From the NCBI RefSeq assembly GCF_002001205.1, contig NZ_MUNZ01000073.1:1-64000 (forward strand): a DNA stretch of 64,000 bases, written 5' to 3'. The translations under genes were made by a program, and so were the position numbers. Each line of letters begins with the position of its first letter. Within the stretch, counting starts at the first letter, position 1. The notes under the pieces were generated by a model. That model was not told where the DNA came from. It was given only the letters and a program-made list of their open reading frames with translations, and ran no database searches. The stretch comes from Hydrogenophaga sp. A37 (GTDB lineage: Bacteria; Pseudomonadota; Gammaproteobacteria; Burkholderiales; Burkholderiaceae_C). Below are positions 51,629 to 60,514 of this stretch, one piece after another.

Positions 51629-52444
51629 ATGGAACTGGAGTCTTTTTTACTGCACCTGGCCCTGGAGCCCGCCGTTCTGGTGACGGTGGTGCAGGCGCGT
51701 GGCTCGGTGCCGCGCGAGGTGGGTGCGTGGATGGCGGTCTGGCCCCAGGGGCAGGTGGGCACCATCGGCGGCGGTCACCTGGAGTGGGACGCGGTGCGGC
51801 AGGCGCGCGAGCGTCTGGCCTCAGGCGAAGGCAGCACCTGGGAGCACAGCGTCACGCTCGGCCCCAGCCTGGGGCAATGCTGCGGCGGCGCGCTGCGGCT
51901 GCGTTTCGAGCCGGTGGGGCCCACGCAGGCCGATGCGCTGCGGAAGCGGCTGGCGCCGACACTGACCCCGCTGGCGTTGTTTGGCGGGGGGCACGTGGGG
52001 CGGGCGATTGTGCAGGCGCTGGCGCCTTTGCCGTTTGCCGTGCACTGGATCGACAGCCGCGACGGCGTGTTTCCGGAGCCGCCGCCCATGGGTGTTCAGG
52101 TCGAACACTCCGATCCGGTGCAGGCGGCGGTGCGCGAGCTCCCGGGCGGCTCGATGGTGCTGATCATGAGCTTCTCCCACGCCGAAGACCTGGACATCGT
52201 GGCGGCCTGCCTGCAGCGCCAGCGCGCGCAGGACGACCTGCCGTTCGTGGGCCTGATTGGCAGCCGCACCAAATGGGCGACGTTTCGAAGGCGGCTGTCG
52301 GAGCGCGGCTTCACCGCGGGCGAGCTGGACCGCATCACCTGCCCCATCGGGCTGCCGGGCATTGTGGACAAAGCCCCGGCCGTCATCGCCGCGGCGGTCG
52401 TGGCGCAGTTGTTGCTAGTTCGTGACACCGCCGCCCCGGCCTGA
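51629..52444 (+). CDS. xdhC: Xanthine dehydrogenase accessory protein XdhC
   Basis: The 271-residue protein has the XdhC N-domain (VTVVQARGSVPREVGAWMAV, GTIGGGHLEWDAV, LGQCCGGALRLRFE with the Cys pair) and a C-terminal Rossmann domain (LALFGGGHVGRAIVQAL, VGLIGSRTKWATFRRRL, CPIGLPGI). XdhC carries molybdenum cofactor and helps its sulfuration before insertion into xanthine dehydrogenase. The xdhA and xdhB genes are not in the window. The start at 51629 is inferred from the domain start; a longer in-frame form exists. Confidence 0.93.
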   Translation: MELESFLLHLALEPAVLVTVVQARGSVPREVGAWMAVWPQGQVGTIGGGHLEWDAVRQARERLASGEGSTWEHSVTLGPSLGQCCGGALRLRFEPVGPTQADALRKRLAPTLTPLALFGGGHVGRAIVQALAPLPFAVHWIDSRDGVFPEPPPMGVQVEHSDPVQAAVRELPGGSMVLIMSFSHAEDLDIVAACLQRQRAQDDLPFVGLIGSRTKWATFRRRLSERGFTAGELDRITCPIGLPGIVDKAPAVIAAAVVAQLLLVRDTAAPA

Positions 52445-52488
52445 GCCCGTCGCGGGGGTGGGGATTTCACGGGCTGTTCTGTCTTCAA

Positions 52489-52504
52489 AAAGTGTATACA
52501 CTTT
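52489..52504. promoter_or_regulatory. Candidate GntR operator before puuD
   Basis: AAAGTGTATACACTTT is identical to the site at 50279-50294. It lies 131 bp before the puuD start, in a gap with no other gene. Confidence 0.8.
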
Positions 52505-52634
52505 GAGCTCAGGTCGCAGCGGAGCTGGGGTGTCTTTCTGGTGGAAAGCACGCCATCGCGGCCCTCAGTGAACTCAGAGCGCCCGCGGTGGTGAGTTGCA
52601 AACCCTGACGGCAGTTCCGTCATGTTGAGGTGCC

Positions 52635-53831
52635 ATGGAAACCTACCTGCTCGATTGGGCCAACCTGCTGGTGCGCTGGCTGCACGTGATCGTCGCCATC
52701 GCCTGGATCGGCTCTTCCTTCTACTTCGTCTTTCTCGACAGCAGCCTCACGCCGCCCGAAGACGAACAGCTCAAAAAAGACGGCGTCAGCGGTGAACTCT
52801 GGGCCCTGCACGGTGGCGGCTTCTACCACCCGGTCAAGTTCTCGGGCGCACCGCCCAAGCTGCCCCAGCACCTGCACTGGTTCTACTGGGAGAGCTATTC
52901 CACCTGGCTCTCGGGCTTCGCGCTGTTCCTCATCTCCTACCTCTGGAGCCCCAGCGTCTACCTGATCGACCCGCGCATCATGGAATGGTCACCCGCCGGC
53001 GCCATTGCCGCCGCGCTGGCGTTTCTGGTGGTGTTCTGGCTGCTCTACGACGCGATCTGCCGCACGCTGGGCCAAAGCAAAAACGGCGACGCCAAGGTCG
53101 GTGCGCTGGTGCTGGTGCTGGTGTGCATTGCGGCCTACGCGGCCACGCAGATGTTCGCCGGGCGCGCCGCCTTCCTGATCGTGGGGGCCATGCTCGCCAC
53201 GACCATGAGCGCCAACGTGTTCTTCTGGATCATCCCCGGGCAGCGCACCGTGGTAGCCGACATCCAGGCCGGGCGCCCGATCGATCCGATCCACGGCAAA
53301 CGCGGCAAGCAGCGCAGCGTGCACAACACCTACTTCACGCTGCCGGTGCTCTTCGCCATGTTGAGCAACCACTACAGCTTCACCTACACCCACCCGCAGA
53401 ACTGGCTGATCCTCATCAGCATGATGTTCGCCGGCGCCGCCATCCGCCAGTTCTTCGTCATGCGCCATGGTTTCAAGCTCGGCCGCAACGCCCACCCCTG
53501 GCCTTACGCCGCCGTGGGCGTGGTGGTGTTGCTCGCGCTCATCGTCTGGCTCAGGCCCGCGCCGGTGGCGAATGTGGCCATGCCTGAGACGGTGAGCTAT
53601 GCACAGCTCAAGCCGGTGATCGAGCAGCGCTGTGTGATGTGCCACGGCGAGGCCCTGCAGTCCAAAGGGGTGCGGCTGGACCAGCCCGCCGCGGTCCAAC
53701 AGCACGCGCAGATGATCTACCAGCAGGTGGTGCTTATGAAGGCCATGCCCCTGAACAACGCCACCGGCCTGACCGACGCAGAGCGTGCCCTGTTTGCGCA
53801 GTGGTTCCTGGCCGGCGGAAAAACCGAGTGA
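52635..53831 (+). CDS. puuD: Urate hydroxylase PuuD, cytochrome c-linked
   Basis: The 398-residue protein has about eight membrane segments (LLVRWLHVIVAIAWIGSSFYFVFLD at the start, in outline; HWFYWESYSTWLSGFALF) of the PuuD family. A C-terminal cytochrome c domain carries one haem site, QRCVMCHGEAL. It oxidises urate to 5-hydroxyisourate at the inner membrane, passing electrons to the respiratory chain instead of O2-dependent uricase. An operator for the cluster regulator precedes it. Its product goes to UraH. Confidence 0.95.
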   Translation: METYLLDWANLLVRWLHVIVAIAWIGSSFYFVFLDSSLTPPEDEQLKKDGVSGELWALHGGGFYHPVKFSGAPPKLPQHLHWFYWESYSTWLSGFALFLISYLWSPSVYLIDPRIMEWSPAGAIAAALAFLVVFWLLYDAICRTLGQSKNGDAKVGALVLVLVCIAAYAATQMFAGRAAFLIVGAMLATTMSANVFFWIIPGQRTVVADIQAGRPIDPIHGKRGKQRSVHNTYFTLPVLFAMLSNHYSFTYTHPQNWLILISMMFAGAAIRQFFVMRHGFKLGRNAHPWPYAAVGVVVLLALIVWLRPAPVANVAMPETVSYAQLKPVIEQRCVMCHGEALQSKGVRLDQPAAVQQHAQMIYQQVVLMKAMPLNNATGLTDAERALFAQWFLAGGKTE

Positions 53832-53903
53832 AGGCCCGGCCCGGCGGGCGTGTTTGATCTGCGTTAACCTCGGTGCCGCCGTCACAACACCGAGCCCAAC
53901 ACC

Positions 53904-55010
53904 ATGAAAACCAAAGCCGCCGTCGCCTGGAAAGCAGGCCAGCCCCTGACCATCGAAACCGTGGATCTTGAAGGTCCGAAGTTCGGCGAAGTGCTGGTCG
54001 AGATCAAGGCCACCGGTATCTGCCACACCGACTACTACACCCTCTCGGGCGCCGACCCGGAAGGCATCTTCCCGGCCATCCTCGGCCATGAAGGCGCGGG
54101 CATCGTGGTGGACGTGGGCCCCGGCGTGACCTCGCTCAAGAAGGGCGACCACGTCATCCCGCTCTACACGCCCGAATGCCGCCAGTGCAAGTTCTGCCTG
54201 AGCCGCAAGACCAACCTGTGCCAACTGATCCGAGGCACCCAGGGCAAGGGCCTGATGCCCGACGCCACCAGCCGCTTCAGCATGGACGGCCAGCCCCTCT
54301 TTCACTACATGGGCACCAGCACCTTCAGCAACTACACGGTCGCCGCCGAGATCTCGCTGGCCAAGATCCGTGAAGACGCGCCGTTCGACAAGGTCTGCTA
54401 CATCGGCTGCGGCGTCACCACCGGCATTGGCGCCGTGATCTTCACCGCCAAGGTGGAGGCGGGCGCCAACGTGGTGGTGTTTGGCCTCGGCGGCATCGGC
54501 CTCAACGTGATCCAGGGCGCCAAGATGGTGGGTGCCGACAAGATCATCGGCGTCGACCTGAACCCGGCGCGCGAAGCCATGGCGCGCAAGTTCGGCATGA
54601 CGCACTTCATCAACCCCAAGGACCACGCCAACGTGGTCGATGCCATCGTGCAACTCACCGACGGCGGTGCCGACTACAGCTTCGAGTGCATCGGCAACAC
54701 CAAGGTGATGCGCGACGCGCTGGAGTGCACGCACAAGGGCTGGGGCCGCAGCATCATCATCGGCGTGGCCGAGGCCGGCGCCGAGATCAGCACGCGCCCG
54801 TTCCAGCTTGTGACCGGTCGCAAATGGGAAGGCTCGGCCTTTGGCGGCGCCCGCGGCCGCACCGACGTGCCGAAGATCGTGGACTGGTACATGGAAGGCA
54901 AGATCAACATCGACGACCTGATCACGCACAAGCTCAAATTGGAAGACATCAACAAAGGCTTTGATCTGATGAAGAGCGGTGAGTCGATCCGCTCGGTGGT
55001 CGAGTTCTGA
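53904..55010 (+). CDS. frmA: S-(hydroxymethyl)glutathione dehydrogenase (class III ADH)
   Basis: The 368-residue protein has [18 protein letters not shown] and [12 protein letters not shown] for the catalytic zinc, [15 protein letters not shown] for the structural zinc, and [20 protein letters not shown] for NAD. The [19 protein letters not shown] segment is typical of class III. It oxidises S-hydroxymethylglutathione, formed from formaldehyde, to S-formylglutathione. It lies two bases upstream of the esterase that completes the pathway. Urea and purine breakdown do not clearly produce formaldehyde, so the link is probably general detoxification. Confidence 0.96.
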   Translation: MKTKAAVAWKAGQPLTIETVDLEGPKFGEVLVEIKATGICHTDYYTLSGADPEGIFPAILGHEGAGIVVDVGPGVTSLKKGDHVIPLYTPECRQCKFCLSRKTNLCQLIRGTQGKGLMPDATSRFSMDGQPLFHYMGTSTFSNYTVAAEISLAKIREDAPFDKVCYIGCGVTTGIGAVIFTAKVEAGANVVVFGLGGIGLNVIQGAKMVGADKIIGVDLNPAREAMARKFGMTHFINPKDHANVVDAIVQLTDGGADYSFECIGNTKVMRDALECTHKGWGRSIIIGVAEAGAEISTRPFQLVTGRKWEGSAFGGARGRTDVPKIVDWYMEGKINIDDLITHKLKLEDINKGFDLMKSGESIRSVVEF

Positions 55011-55012
55011 CC

Positions 55013-55876
55013 ATGGCCTTCGACCGCCTTGAACTGCTCAGCGAACACGGCAGCTTCGGCGGCGTGCAGCGCTTCTACAAACACGCGTCGAGCGAGATCG
55101 GCCTGCCCATGCGCTTTGCGCTGTTCCTGCCGCCGCAGGCGCTCGCCGGGCAAACCGTGCCGCTGCTCACCTTCCTCGCGGGCCTCACCTGCACCGAAGA
55201 GACCTTCACCATGAAGGCCGGCGCGCAGCGTGTGGCGGCGCAGCTTGGGCTGGCCTTGCTGATGCCCGACACCAGCCCGCGCAACACGGGCGTGGACAGC
55301 GAAGACCACCACTGGGACTTCGGGGTGGGCGCCGGTTTCTACCTGGACGCCACGCAGTCGCCCTGGTCGGGCCACTGGTGCATGGAGAGCTATTTGCTCA
55401 AGGAGCTGCTGCCAGCCGTGACGGCAGAGTTCAAGCTGAACAGCGGGCGCATGGGTCTGTTCGGCCACTCCATGGGCGGCCACGGTGCGCTCACGCTGGC
55501 GCTGCGCCACCCGGGTGTGTTCCAGAGCCTGTCGGCATTCGCGCCGATCTGTGCACCCACAAAGTGCCCGTGGGGCCACAAGGCTTTCACCGGCTATCTC
55601 GGGCAAGACGAAAGCACCTGGGTCGAACACGATGCGAGCCTGTTGATGGGCGCGCAGAAGGCGGCGCCGTACCCCGGCGGCATCCTGATCGACCAGGGCC
55701 TGGCCGACAAATTCCTCGCCGAGCAGCTGTACCCCGAAGCCTTTGAAGCCGCCTGCGCGCAGGTCGGCCAGCCGCTGACGCTGCGGCGCCACGCCGGCTA
55801 CGACCATGGCTACTACTTCATCAGCAGCTTTGTCGAAGACCACCTGCGTCACCATGCCCAGGCCCTTCAAGCCTGA
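55013..55876 (+). CDS. fghA: S-formylglutathione hydrolase
   Basis: The 287-residue protein is an esterase D family alpha/beta hydrolase: PLLTFLAGLTCTEETFTMKAGAQRVAA (in outline), DTSPRNTGVDSEDHHWDFG, LFGHSMGGHGALTLAL with the nucleophile Ser, DQGLADKFL for Asp and AGYDHGYYFI for His. It hydrolyses S-formylglutathione to formate and glutathione. The start is two bases after the frmA stop. Confidence 0.96.
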   Translation: MAFDRLELLSEHGSFGGVQRFYKHASSEIGLPMRFALFLPPQALAGQTVPLLTFLAGLTCTEETFTMKAGAQRVAAQLGLALLMPDTSPRNTGVDSEDHHWDFGVGAGFYLDATQSPWSGHWCMESYLLKELLPAVTAEFKLNSGRMGLFGHSMGGHGALTLALRHPGVFQSLSAFAPICAPTKCPWGHKAFTGYLGQDESTWVEHDASLLMGAQKAAPYPGGILIDQGLADKFLAEQLYPEAFEAACAQVGQPLTLRRHAGYDHGYYFISSFVEDHLRHHAQALQA

Positions 55877-55888
55877 GCGGTGCGGTGA

Positions 55889-56674
55889 TCAGGGGCGCAG
55901 TTGCCGGTGGCTCGCGTCGGCAAGCCGGGCCAGGGTCTCTCGCGGCAGGTTGCCGCTGAGCGCGTAGCCCAGCCGGTCTTCGATCCAGTAGAAGGTTTCG
56001 GTGTCACCCGAGCGGGTGAAGCGGAAGGCGGCGGCTTCGGGTGCGGTGGAGCCCCCCAGCGCTGACACATGCAGCGTGACCCGTTCACCGGCGCCGTTTT
56101 CGTACATGAACAGGGCCCGCGCCTCGCCGTTCTGGCCGGGCAGCAGCCGCCCGCCGACCAGCGAGTAGCCCTGGTCTTGCAGCAGCGGGGCCTTCAGCGG
56201 GGCGCCCAGGCGCTTGGAGAGCCACTGCACCAGATGGACCTGTTCATTGGCACCAACCTCCACCGGATGGCGTTTCTCCGGCAGGTAGACGACATGGGCC
56301 ACCCGAGCCTCCTGCACAAACCCGGGCAGTGCCTGCGCCATCGGCACCGGCGAGCGGTCCAGCGACCCCCACCATGAACCGCCCGCAAACCCCAGGGCCA
56401 GCAACACGCTGGCGGCCAGCGCCTGCGCGGCGCTTCCCCAGCGTTTCGGGCGGGCGGCGCGCGCCAGCGCCAGCGGCACAGGGGCGTCGAGCACGTCCCG
56501 CTGCAGGGCCTGCAGGCCCAGGCGCTGCGCTTGCCAGGCCTGCGTGCGGCGAGCGTGCTCGGGGTGCGCCAGCAACCATTCGGCGACCGCGTCGGCGCGC
56601 TCGGGGGACAGCTGCCCGTCGACCCAGGCGTGCAGCTCGGCTTCGCTGACGGTGGCGGTGGCTTCGGTGTTCAT
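55889..56674 (-). CDS. Anti-sigma factor (membrane)
   Basis: The 261-residue protein starts with an anti-sigma-like helical domain (HAWVDGQLSPERADAVAEWLL, residues about 15-35) but lacks the zinc-binding His-x3-Cys-x2-Cys motif. One membrane segment follows (ALAASVLLALGFAGG, about 90-105) and then a periplasmic domain of about 150 residues. It lies 10 bp downstream of the ECF sigma gene, in the usual order. It should hold the sigma factor inactive at the membrane until a signal is received. Confidence 0.86.
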   Translation of the reverse strand: MNTEATATVSEAELHAWVDGQLSPERADAVAEWLLAHPEHARRTQAWQAQRLGLQALQRDVLDAPVPLALARAARPKRWGSAAQALAASVLLALGFAGGSWWGSLDRSPVPMAQALPGFVQEARVAHVVYLPEKRHPVEVGANEQVHLVQWLSKRLGAPLKAPLLQDQGYSLVGGRLLPGQNGEARALFMYENGAGERVTLHVSALGGSTAPEAAAFRFTRSGDTETFYWIEDRLGYALSGNLPRETLARLADASHRQLRP

Positions 56675-56684
56675 GGCAGGTGGG

Positions 56685-57206
56685 TCAGGAGACGATTTTC
56701 AAACGGGGCGCCGGCGTCTGGGCGGTGGGTTCACCACTGGTCAGGCCGCGCAACTGTTCGCGTCCGCGAGAGAGGCGGGACATGACCGTGCCCACTGGCA
56801 CGCCCAGCACCTGCGCCGCCTCGGCGTAGCCCAGTTCTTCCACGCAGACCAGCAGCACCGTCTCCCGCAGCACCGGGCTGAGCGCCGCCAATGCCTGTTC
56901 CAGGTCCAGGCGCTCAGGGGTGCGGGCAAAGGGGTCGTGGCTGGGCTCGTTGCCCTCGTCGAGCGCCACCGATTGGCGCTCGTGCACCTGGTCGCGCACC
57001 TGGTTGAGGTACAGGTTGTGCATCAAGGACAGCAGCCAGGCGCGCAGGCCCGAGCCGTCGGCACGCAGCCGCCACAAGGCCCACTTGTGGCACGCGCGCT
57101 CCAGTGTGTCCTGCACCAGGTCGTCGGCGCGGCTGGCGTCCCCCGTGAGCAGCCGGGCGTAGCGGCGCAGACGGGGGATGTGGGGCAGCGTGTCTTCGGG
57201 GCCCAA
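56685..57206 (-). CDS. ECF-family RNA polymerase sigma factor
   Basis: The 173-residue protein has region 2 (LRRYARLLTGDASRADDLVQDTLERACHKW, in outline) and region 4 (LSPVLRETVLLVCVEELGYAEAAQVLGVPVGTVMSRLSRGREQL, in outline). The PVGTVMSRLSRGR segment is typical of ECF sigma factors. It directs RNA polymerase to a small regulon, probably including its own operon. It lies 10 bp from the lipoprotein gene upstream and from the anti-sigma gene downstream. Confidence 0.94.
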   Translation of the reverse strand: MGPEDTLPHIPRLRRYARLLTGDASRADDLVQDTLERACHKWALWRLRADGSGLRAWLLSLMHNLYLNQVRDQVHERQSVALDEGNEPSHDPFARTPERLDLEQALAALSPVLRETVLLVCVEELGYAEAAQVLGVPVGTVMSRLSRGREQLRGLTSGEPTAQTPAPRLKIVS

Positions 57207-57216
57207 GATCGAGGGG

Positions 57217-57609
57217 TCAGGGCTTGGCCAGACGCCAGACGTTGTTGACGCCGTCGCCGGTCTTGTCGCCGGGCTTGGCGTCTTTGACCCAGTGGTACAA
57301 GGGCTTGCCCTTGTAGGCCAGCTGCTGGGTGCCGTCGTCGCGCGTGACCACGCTGTAGTCGCCGGCCGCCGCAGCGCCGCCGGCCATCAGCGGGGGCCAG
57401 TTGGTGGCGCAAGGGCCGTTGCAGGTGCTCTTGCCGCTGCCGGCGGTGTCTTTGTCGAAGGTGTAGAGCGTCATGCCGTTGGGGCCGGCGAGCACGCCGT
57501 CGCTCATCTTGACGCCGGCCGGGGCGGCCATGCCGCCACCACCGCTGGCACATCCGCCGATGAGGGCGGCACTGAGGGCAAGGACGAGGGCGGTGGTGCG
57601 GGGTGTCAT
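57217..57609 (-). CDS. COG4315-type secreted lipoprotein
   Basis: The 130-residue protein has a lipoprotein signal (TTALVLALSAALIGGCASGG, lipid Cys near residue 21). The repeat family for small secreted lipoproteins follows: GVLAGPNGMTLYTFDKDTAGSGKSTCNGPCATNWPPL (in outline) and YKGKPLYHWVKDAKPGDKTGDG. The TLYTFDKD and LYHWVKDAKPGD motifs define the group. Function is unknown. It heads the three-gene unit with the sigma and anti-sigma genes. The ATG 57609 follows a ribosome site-like AGGAGCC. Confidence 0.88.
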   Translation of the reverse strand: MTPRTTALVLALSAALIGGCASGGGGMAAPAGVKMSDGVLAGPNGMTLYTFDKDTAGSGKSTCNGPCATNWPPLMAGGAAAAGDYSVVTRDDGTQQLAYKGKPLYHWVKDAKPGDKTGDGVNNVWRLAKP

Positions 57610-57635
57610 GGAAGGCTCCTGAAAGAGGGAAGAAA

Positions 57636-57676
57636 AAAAGGGCTTGCCTGCGGTAAACACCGCCACAAGCCCTTTT
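57636..57676. terminator. Bidirectional intrinsic terminator after the acyl-CoA synthetase gene
   Basis: AAAAGGGCTTG and CAAGCCCTTTT form an 11-bp stem with a 19-base loop. On the minus strand it ends the synthetase transcript with seven T, 47 bp after its stop. Confidence 0.87.
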
Positions 57677-57723
57677 ATTCCCTTCCGCGCAAAAAACAAT
57701 GCGGCGCTCAGCCGCTCAGTCGA

Positions 57724-59415
57724 TCAGCCCTTTTCAAAGATGACGGTCTTGCCGCTGGCCTCCCAGGCCTCGTAGTGCCGGGCGTACAGGTCTTCGATGC
57801 GGTTGCGCTTGACCTTGAAGGTGGGCGTGATCACGTCGTTGTCCACGGTCCAGGCGGTGGTGGTCACCACCACGCACTGCAGCCGCTCGTGCGGGTCCAG
57901 CGTCGCGTTGATGGCCTTCACGTGTTGGGCGAGCGAGGCTTCGAGCTCGGCACGGCCTGCCGTGTCTTTGGCCTTGGCAGCGAAGTCGGCGTTGAGCATC
58001 ACGATGCCCAGCGGCTGGCCCAGGTTGGCGCCGGTGACCACGCAGGCCTCCACCGCTTCGTGCATGACCAGCTTGTCTTCGATGGGCGAGGGCGCCACGT
58101 ACTTGCCCTTGCCGGTCTTGAACAGGTCCTTCACCCGGCCGGTGATGCGCAGCAGGCCCTGCGCGTCGATGGCGCCCTTGTCGCCGGTCTTGAGCCAGCC
58201 GTCGGGGGTGAACACCTCGGCGGTCTTTTCGGGTTCTTTGTAGTAACCCATCATCAGCGCCTGGCTGCGCATCTGGATCTCACCGGTCTCGGGGTCGATG
58301 CGCTGCTCCACGCCCGGGTAGGCCGGCCCCACCGTGCCTTGCTGGTTCTGGCCTTGCACGGTGATGTGCGAGAGCGCGAGGTTCTCGGTCATGCCGTAGC
58401 CCTCGTTGATGCTCAGGCCCAGCTGGCTGTACCAGCTCAGCAGCGCGTGCGGCATGGGCGCCGCGCCGCCAGCCGCGAACGTGCACAGGTCCAGGCCCAG
58501 CGCCTTCTTCACCTTGCGCCGCACGAGGCCGCCGATCAGCGGGATGCCCAGCAGCCGCTTGAGCTTGGCCGGCGGCATCTTGTGGTGGATGCCCTGCTGG
58601 AACTTGACCCAGAGCCGTGGCACCGAGAAGAACACCGTGGGGCGCGCTCGCTGCAGGTCGGCGGCAAAGGTGTCGAGCGACTCGGCGAAAAAGACGTGCA
58701 TGGCCGTGCGCAGCCAGCCGTGTTCCACCAGCATGCGTTCGACCACATGGGCCAGCGGCAGGTAGGACAGCATGCGGTCATCGCCGCTGAGCGGGATGCG
58801 CTGGATGCCCCGGTCCAGCGCCCACGCGAAGTTGCCGAAGGAGTGCATCACGCCCTTGGGCATGCCGGTCGTGCCCGAGGTGTAGATCAGCGTGGCGAGC
58901 TCGTCCTCGGCCCGCACGGGCGAACCCTGCAGCGGCGCGGTGCGCGCGATGATCGTGTCCCAGCCCTCGTGGGCGGCCACCGCGTCGTCCGGCGACAAGG
59001 GGTAGCTCATGCAGGGCAGGCCCGCGGGCACGCCAGGCTTCATGTGCGCCCAGCCGTCGAGCTTGCCGATGAAGCAGGCCTTGCTTTCGCTGTGCGTGAG
59101 GATCTGTGTGATGGTCTCGGGCGCGAGCGTGGGGTACAGCGGCACCGAGATATAACCCGCCATCCAGATGGCCAGGTCGCTCATCATCCACCAGGCGCAG
59201 TTTTTCGAGAGGATCGCCACCTTCGAACCGGGCGCCCAACCCTGCGCTTGCAGGTGGGCGGCCATGCGGCGACTCTGGTCGGCCACCTGGGCCCAGGTGA
59301 AGTCTTGCACGGCGCCGCCGCCCATGGGCTGGGTCAGGGCGATGCGTTGGGGGGCGGTCTTTTCCCAGTGGTACAGGCGTTGCAGGGCGAGGTAGTCGGG
59401 TGAAATCTTGGTCAT
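57724..59415 (-). CDS. Long-chain acyl-CoA synthetase-type AMP-binding protein
   Basis: The 563-residue protein has the adenylate-forming motifs: LIYTSGTTGMPKGVMHSF (P-loop), YGMTENLALSHIT, DGWLKTGDKGAID and GRVKDLFKTGKGKYVAPSPIED (hinge and C-terminal Lys region). The FTWAQVADQSRRMAAHL start and short ACSL-type gate suggest a long-chain fatty acid as substrate. It activates a carboxylic acid to acyl-CoA, probably at the inner membrane. It stands alone between two terminating regions. An earlier start of the frame is less likely because it overlaps the opposite neighbour. Confidence 0.92.
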   Translation of the reverse strand: MTKISPDYLALQRLYHWEKTAPQRIALTQPMGGGAVQDFTWAQVADQSRRMAAHLQAQGWAPGSKVAILSKNCAWWMMSDLAIWMAGYISVPLYPTLAPETITQILTHSESKACFIGKLDGWAHMKPGVPAGLPCMSYPLSPDDAVAAHEGWDTIIARTAPLQGSPVRAEDELATLIYTSGTTGMPKGVMHSFGNFAWALDRGIQRIPLSGDDRMLSYLPLAHVVERMLVEHGWLRTAMHVFFAESLDTFAADLQRARPTVFFSVPRLWVKFQQGIHHKMPPAKLKRLLGIPLIGGLVRRKVKKALGLDLCTFAAGGAAPMPHALLSWYSQLGLSINEGYGMTENLALSHITVQGQNQQGTVGPAYPGVEQRIDPETGEIQMRSQALMMGYYKEPEKTAEVFTPDGWLKTGDKGAIDAQGLLRITGRVKDLFKTGKGKYVAPSPIEDKLVMHEAVEACVVTGANLGQPLGIVMLNADFAAKAKDTAGRAELEASLAQHVKAINATLDPHERLQCVVVTTTAWTVDNDVITPTFKVKRNRIEDLYARHYEAWEASGKTVIFEKG

Positions 59416-59566
59416 GCGGGTCTCCAGGTGAATGCCGGAATCTACCGGGCCTGGCCGGTGTTCGGGCAGCGGGCTTTCCCGCGTGCTTTCTAGAGCGTGC
59501 ACTCCAGTTTTGCGCGCGACCCTGATCTGGATCAACGGTGGCACGGGCCGTGTGCCGGCCAGAAGC

Positions 59567-60514
59567 TCAATGGCCTGGCGGGTTCGACAGGTACCGCTGG
59601 CAGACATGGCGGGCGGTCGCCACGTAGCGATGGCTGCGTTCCCCTGCGCCTTCTTCGCCCAGACGGGGCACGATCCAACCGACGTAGGTCACGGCCCGCA
59701 AGGCCAGGAACAGGTCGAGCGAGCCGGTGTCGATGGACCTGACGCTCAGGTAGCCCTGCAGCAGCGCCTCTTTCAGCTGGGGGAAACGAGGCAGGTCCAG
59801 AAACTTGAGCAGCGTGGTGGCGAGATCGAACACCCGATAGCCCCATCCCCCATCGTCGAAGTCCAGGATTCCCATCCGCCCATCGCTGATCAGCACGTTT
59901 TCGCGAACCAGGTCGGCATGGATCAGGCCGCGGTCGAGGCCGGCGTCCATCTGGCGCAGGTCTTGCGCCGCCTCGGCTCTGAACGCCTCAAACAAGGCCT
60001 TGTCTTCGGCGGACAGCCCGGGATGCGCCCAGAAGCGCCCCCAGAGTGGTGCCTCGCCCACCAGCCCTCCGGCGTCCCAGGCGACGCGCGAAAATTCGGC
60101 CGGTTTGACCCAGGCGTCGGAAGCCGCATGGAACAGCGCCATGTCCCGACCCAGGTGCTGGAACAGCACCTGCGCGTCGGCGTCGGAGCAGTCGGTCAGC
60201 AGCGTGCCCAGGGTCTGGCCGGGCAGCCAGGTCAGCAGGTCGACCAGATGGCCGTCCACCTGTTCGAGCAACCGCCCCTTGATCGAAGGAACCGGTCTCG
60301 GCACCAGAATCCCCGCTCGATCCAGTGCCGCCATCCACTGCAATTCGGATTCGAGTTCGATGCGGGTCCGGTAGCCGGGGCGCTTGAGGCGCAGGGCGTA
60401 ATCACCGGCGTCATCGGTGACCCGGTAGACCTGGTTTTCCCGGCCGGCGATGAACCGCAGGCGCGCACCACCCAGGCCCCATTCGGCGGCCGCCGCCTTG
60501 GCGAGGTCCGTCAT
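59567..60514 (-). CDS. APH/choline-kinase-fold kinase, candidate amino-alcohol kinase
   Basis: The 315-residue protein has the aminoglycoside phosphotransferase fold: FIAGRENQVYRV (nucleotide loop), LIHADLVRENVLISDGRMGILDFDDGGWG in outline, giving the Brenner His-Ala-Asp and the DFDD metal motif. Hydroxylysine and choline/ethanolamine kinases share it. Its start overlaps the class III PLP gene by four bases, so both are translated together. I infer it phosphorylates an amino alcohol (ethanolamine or hydroxylysine) whose phosphate is then eliminated by the neighbour. Confidence 0.85.
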   Translation of the reverse strand: MTDLAKAAAAEWGLGGARLRFIAGRENQVYRVTDDAGDYALRLKRPGYRTRIELESELQWMAALDRAGILVPRPVPSIKGRLLEQVDGHLVDLLTWLPGQTLGTLLTDCSDADAQVLFQHLGRDMALFHAASDAWVKPAEFSRVAWDAGGLVGEAPLWGRFWAHPGLSAEDKALFEAFRAEAAQDLRQMDAGLDRGLIHADLVRENVLISDGRMGILDFDDGGWGYRVFDLATTLLKFLDLPRFPQLKEALLQGYLSVRSIDTGSLDLFLALRAVTYVGWIVPRLGEEGAGERSHRYVATARHVCQRYLSNPPGH

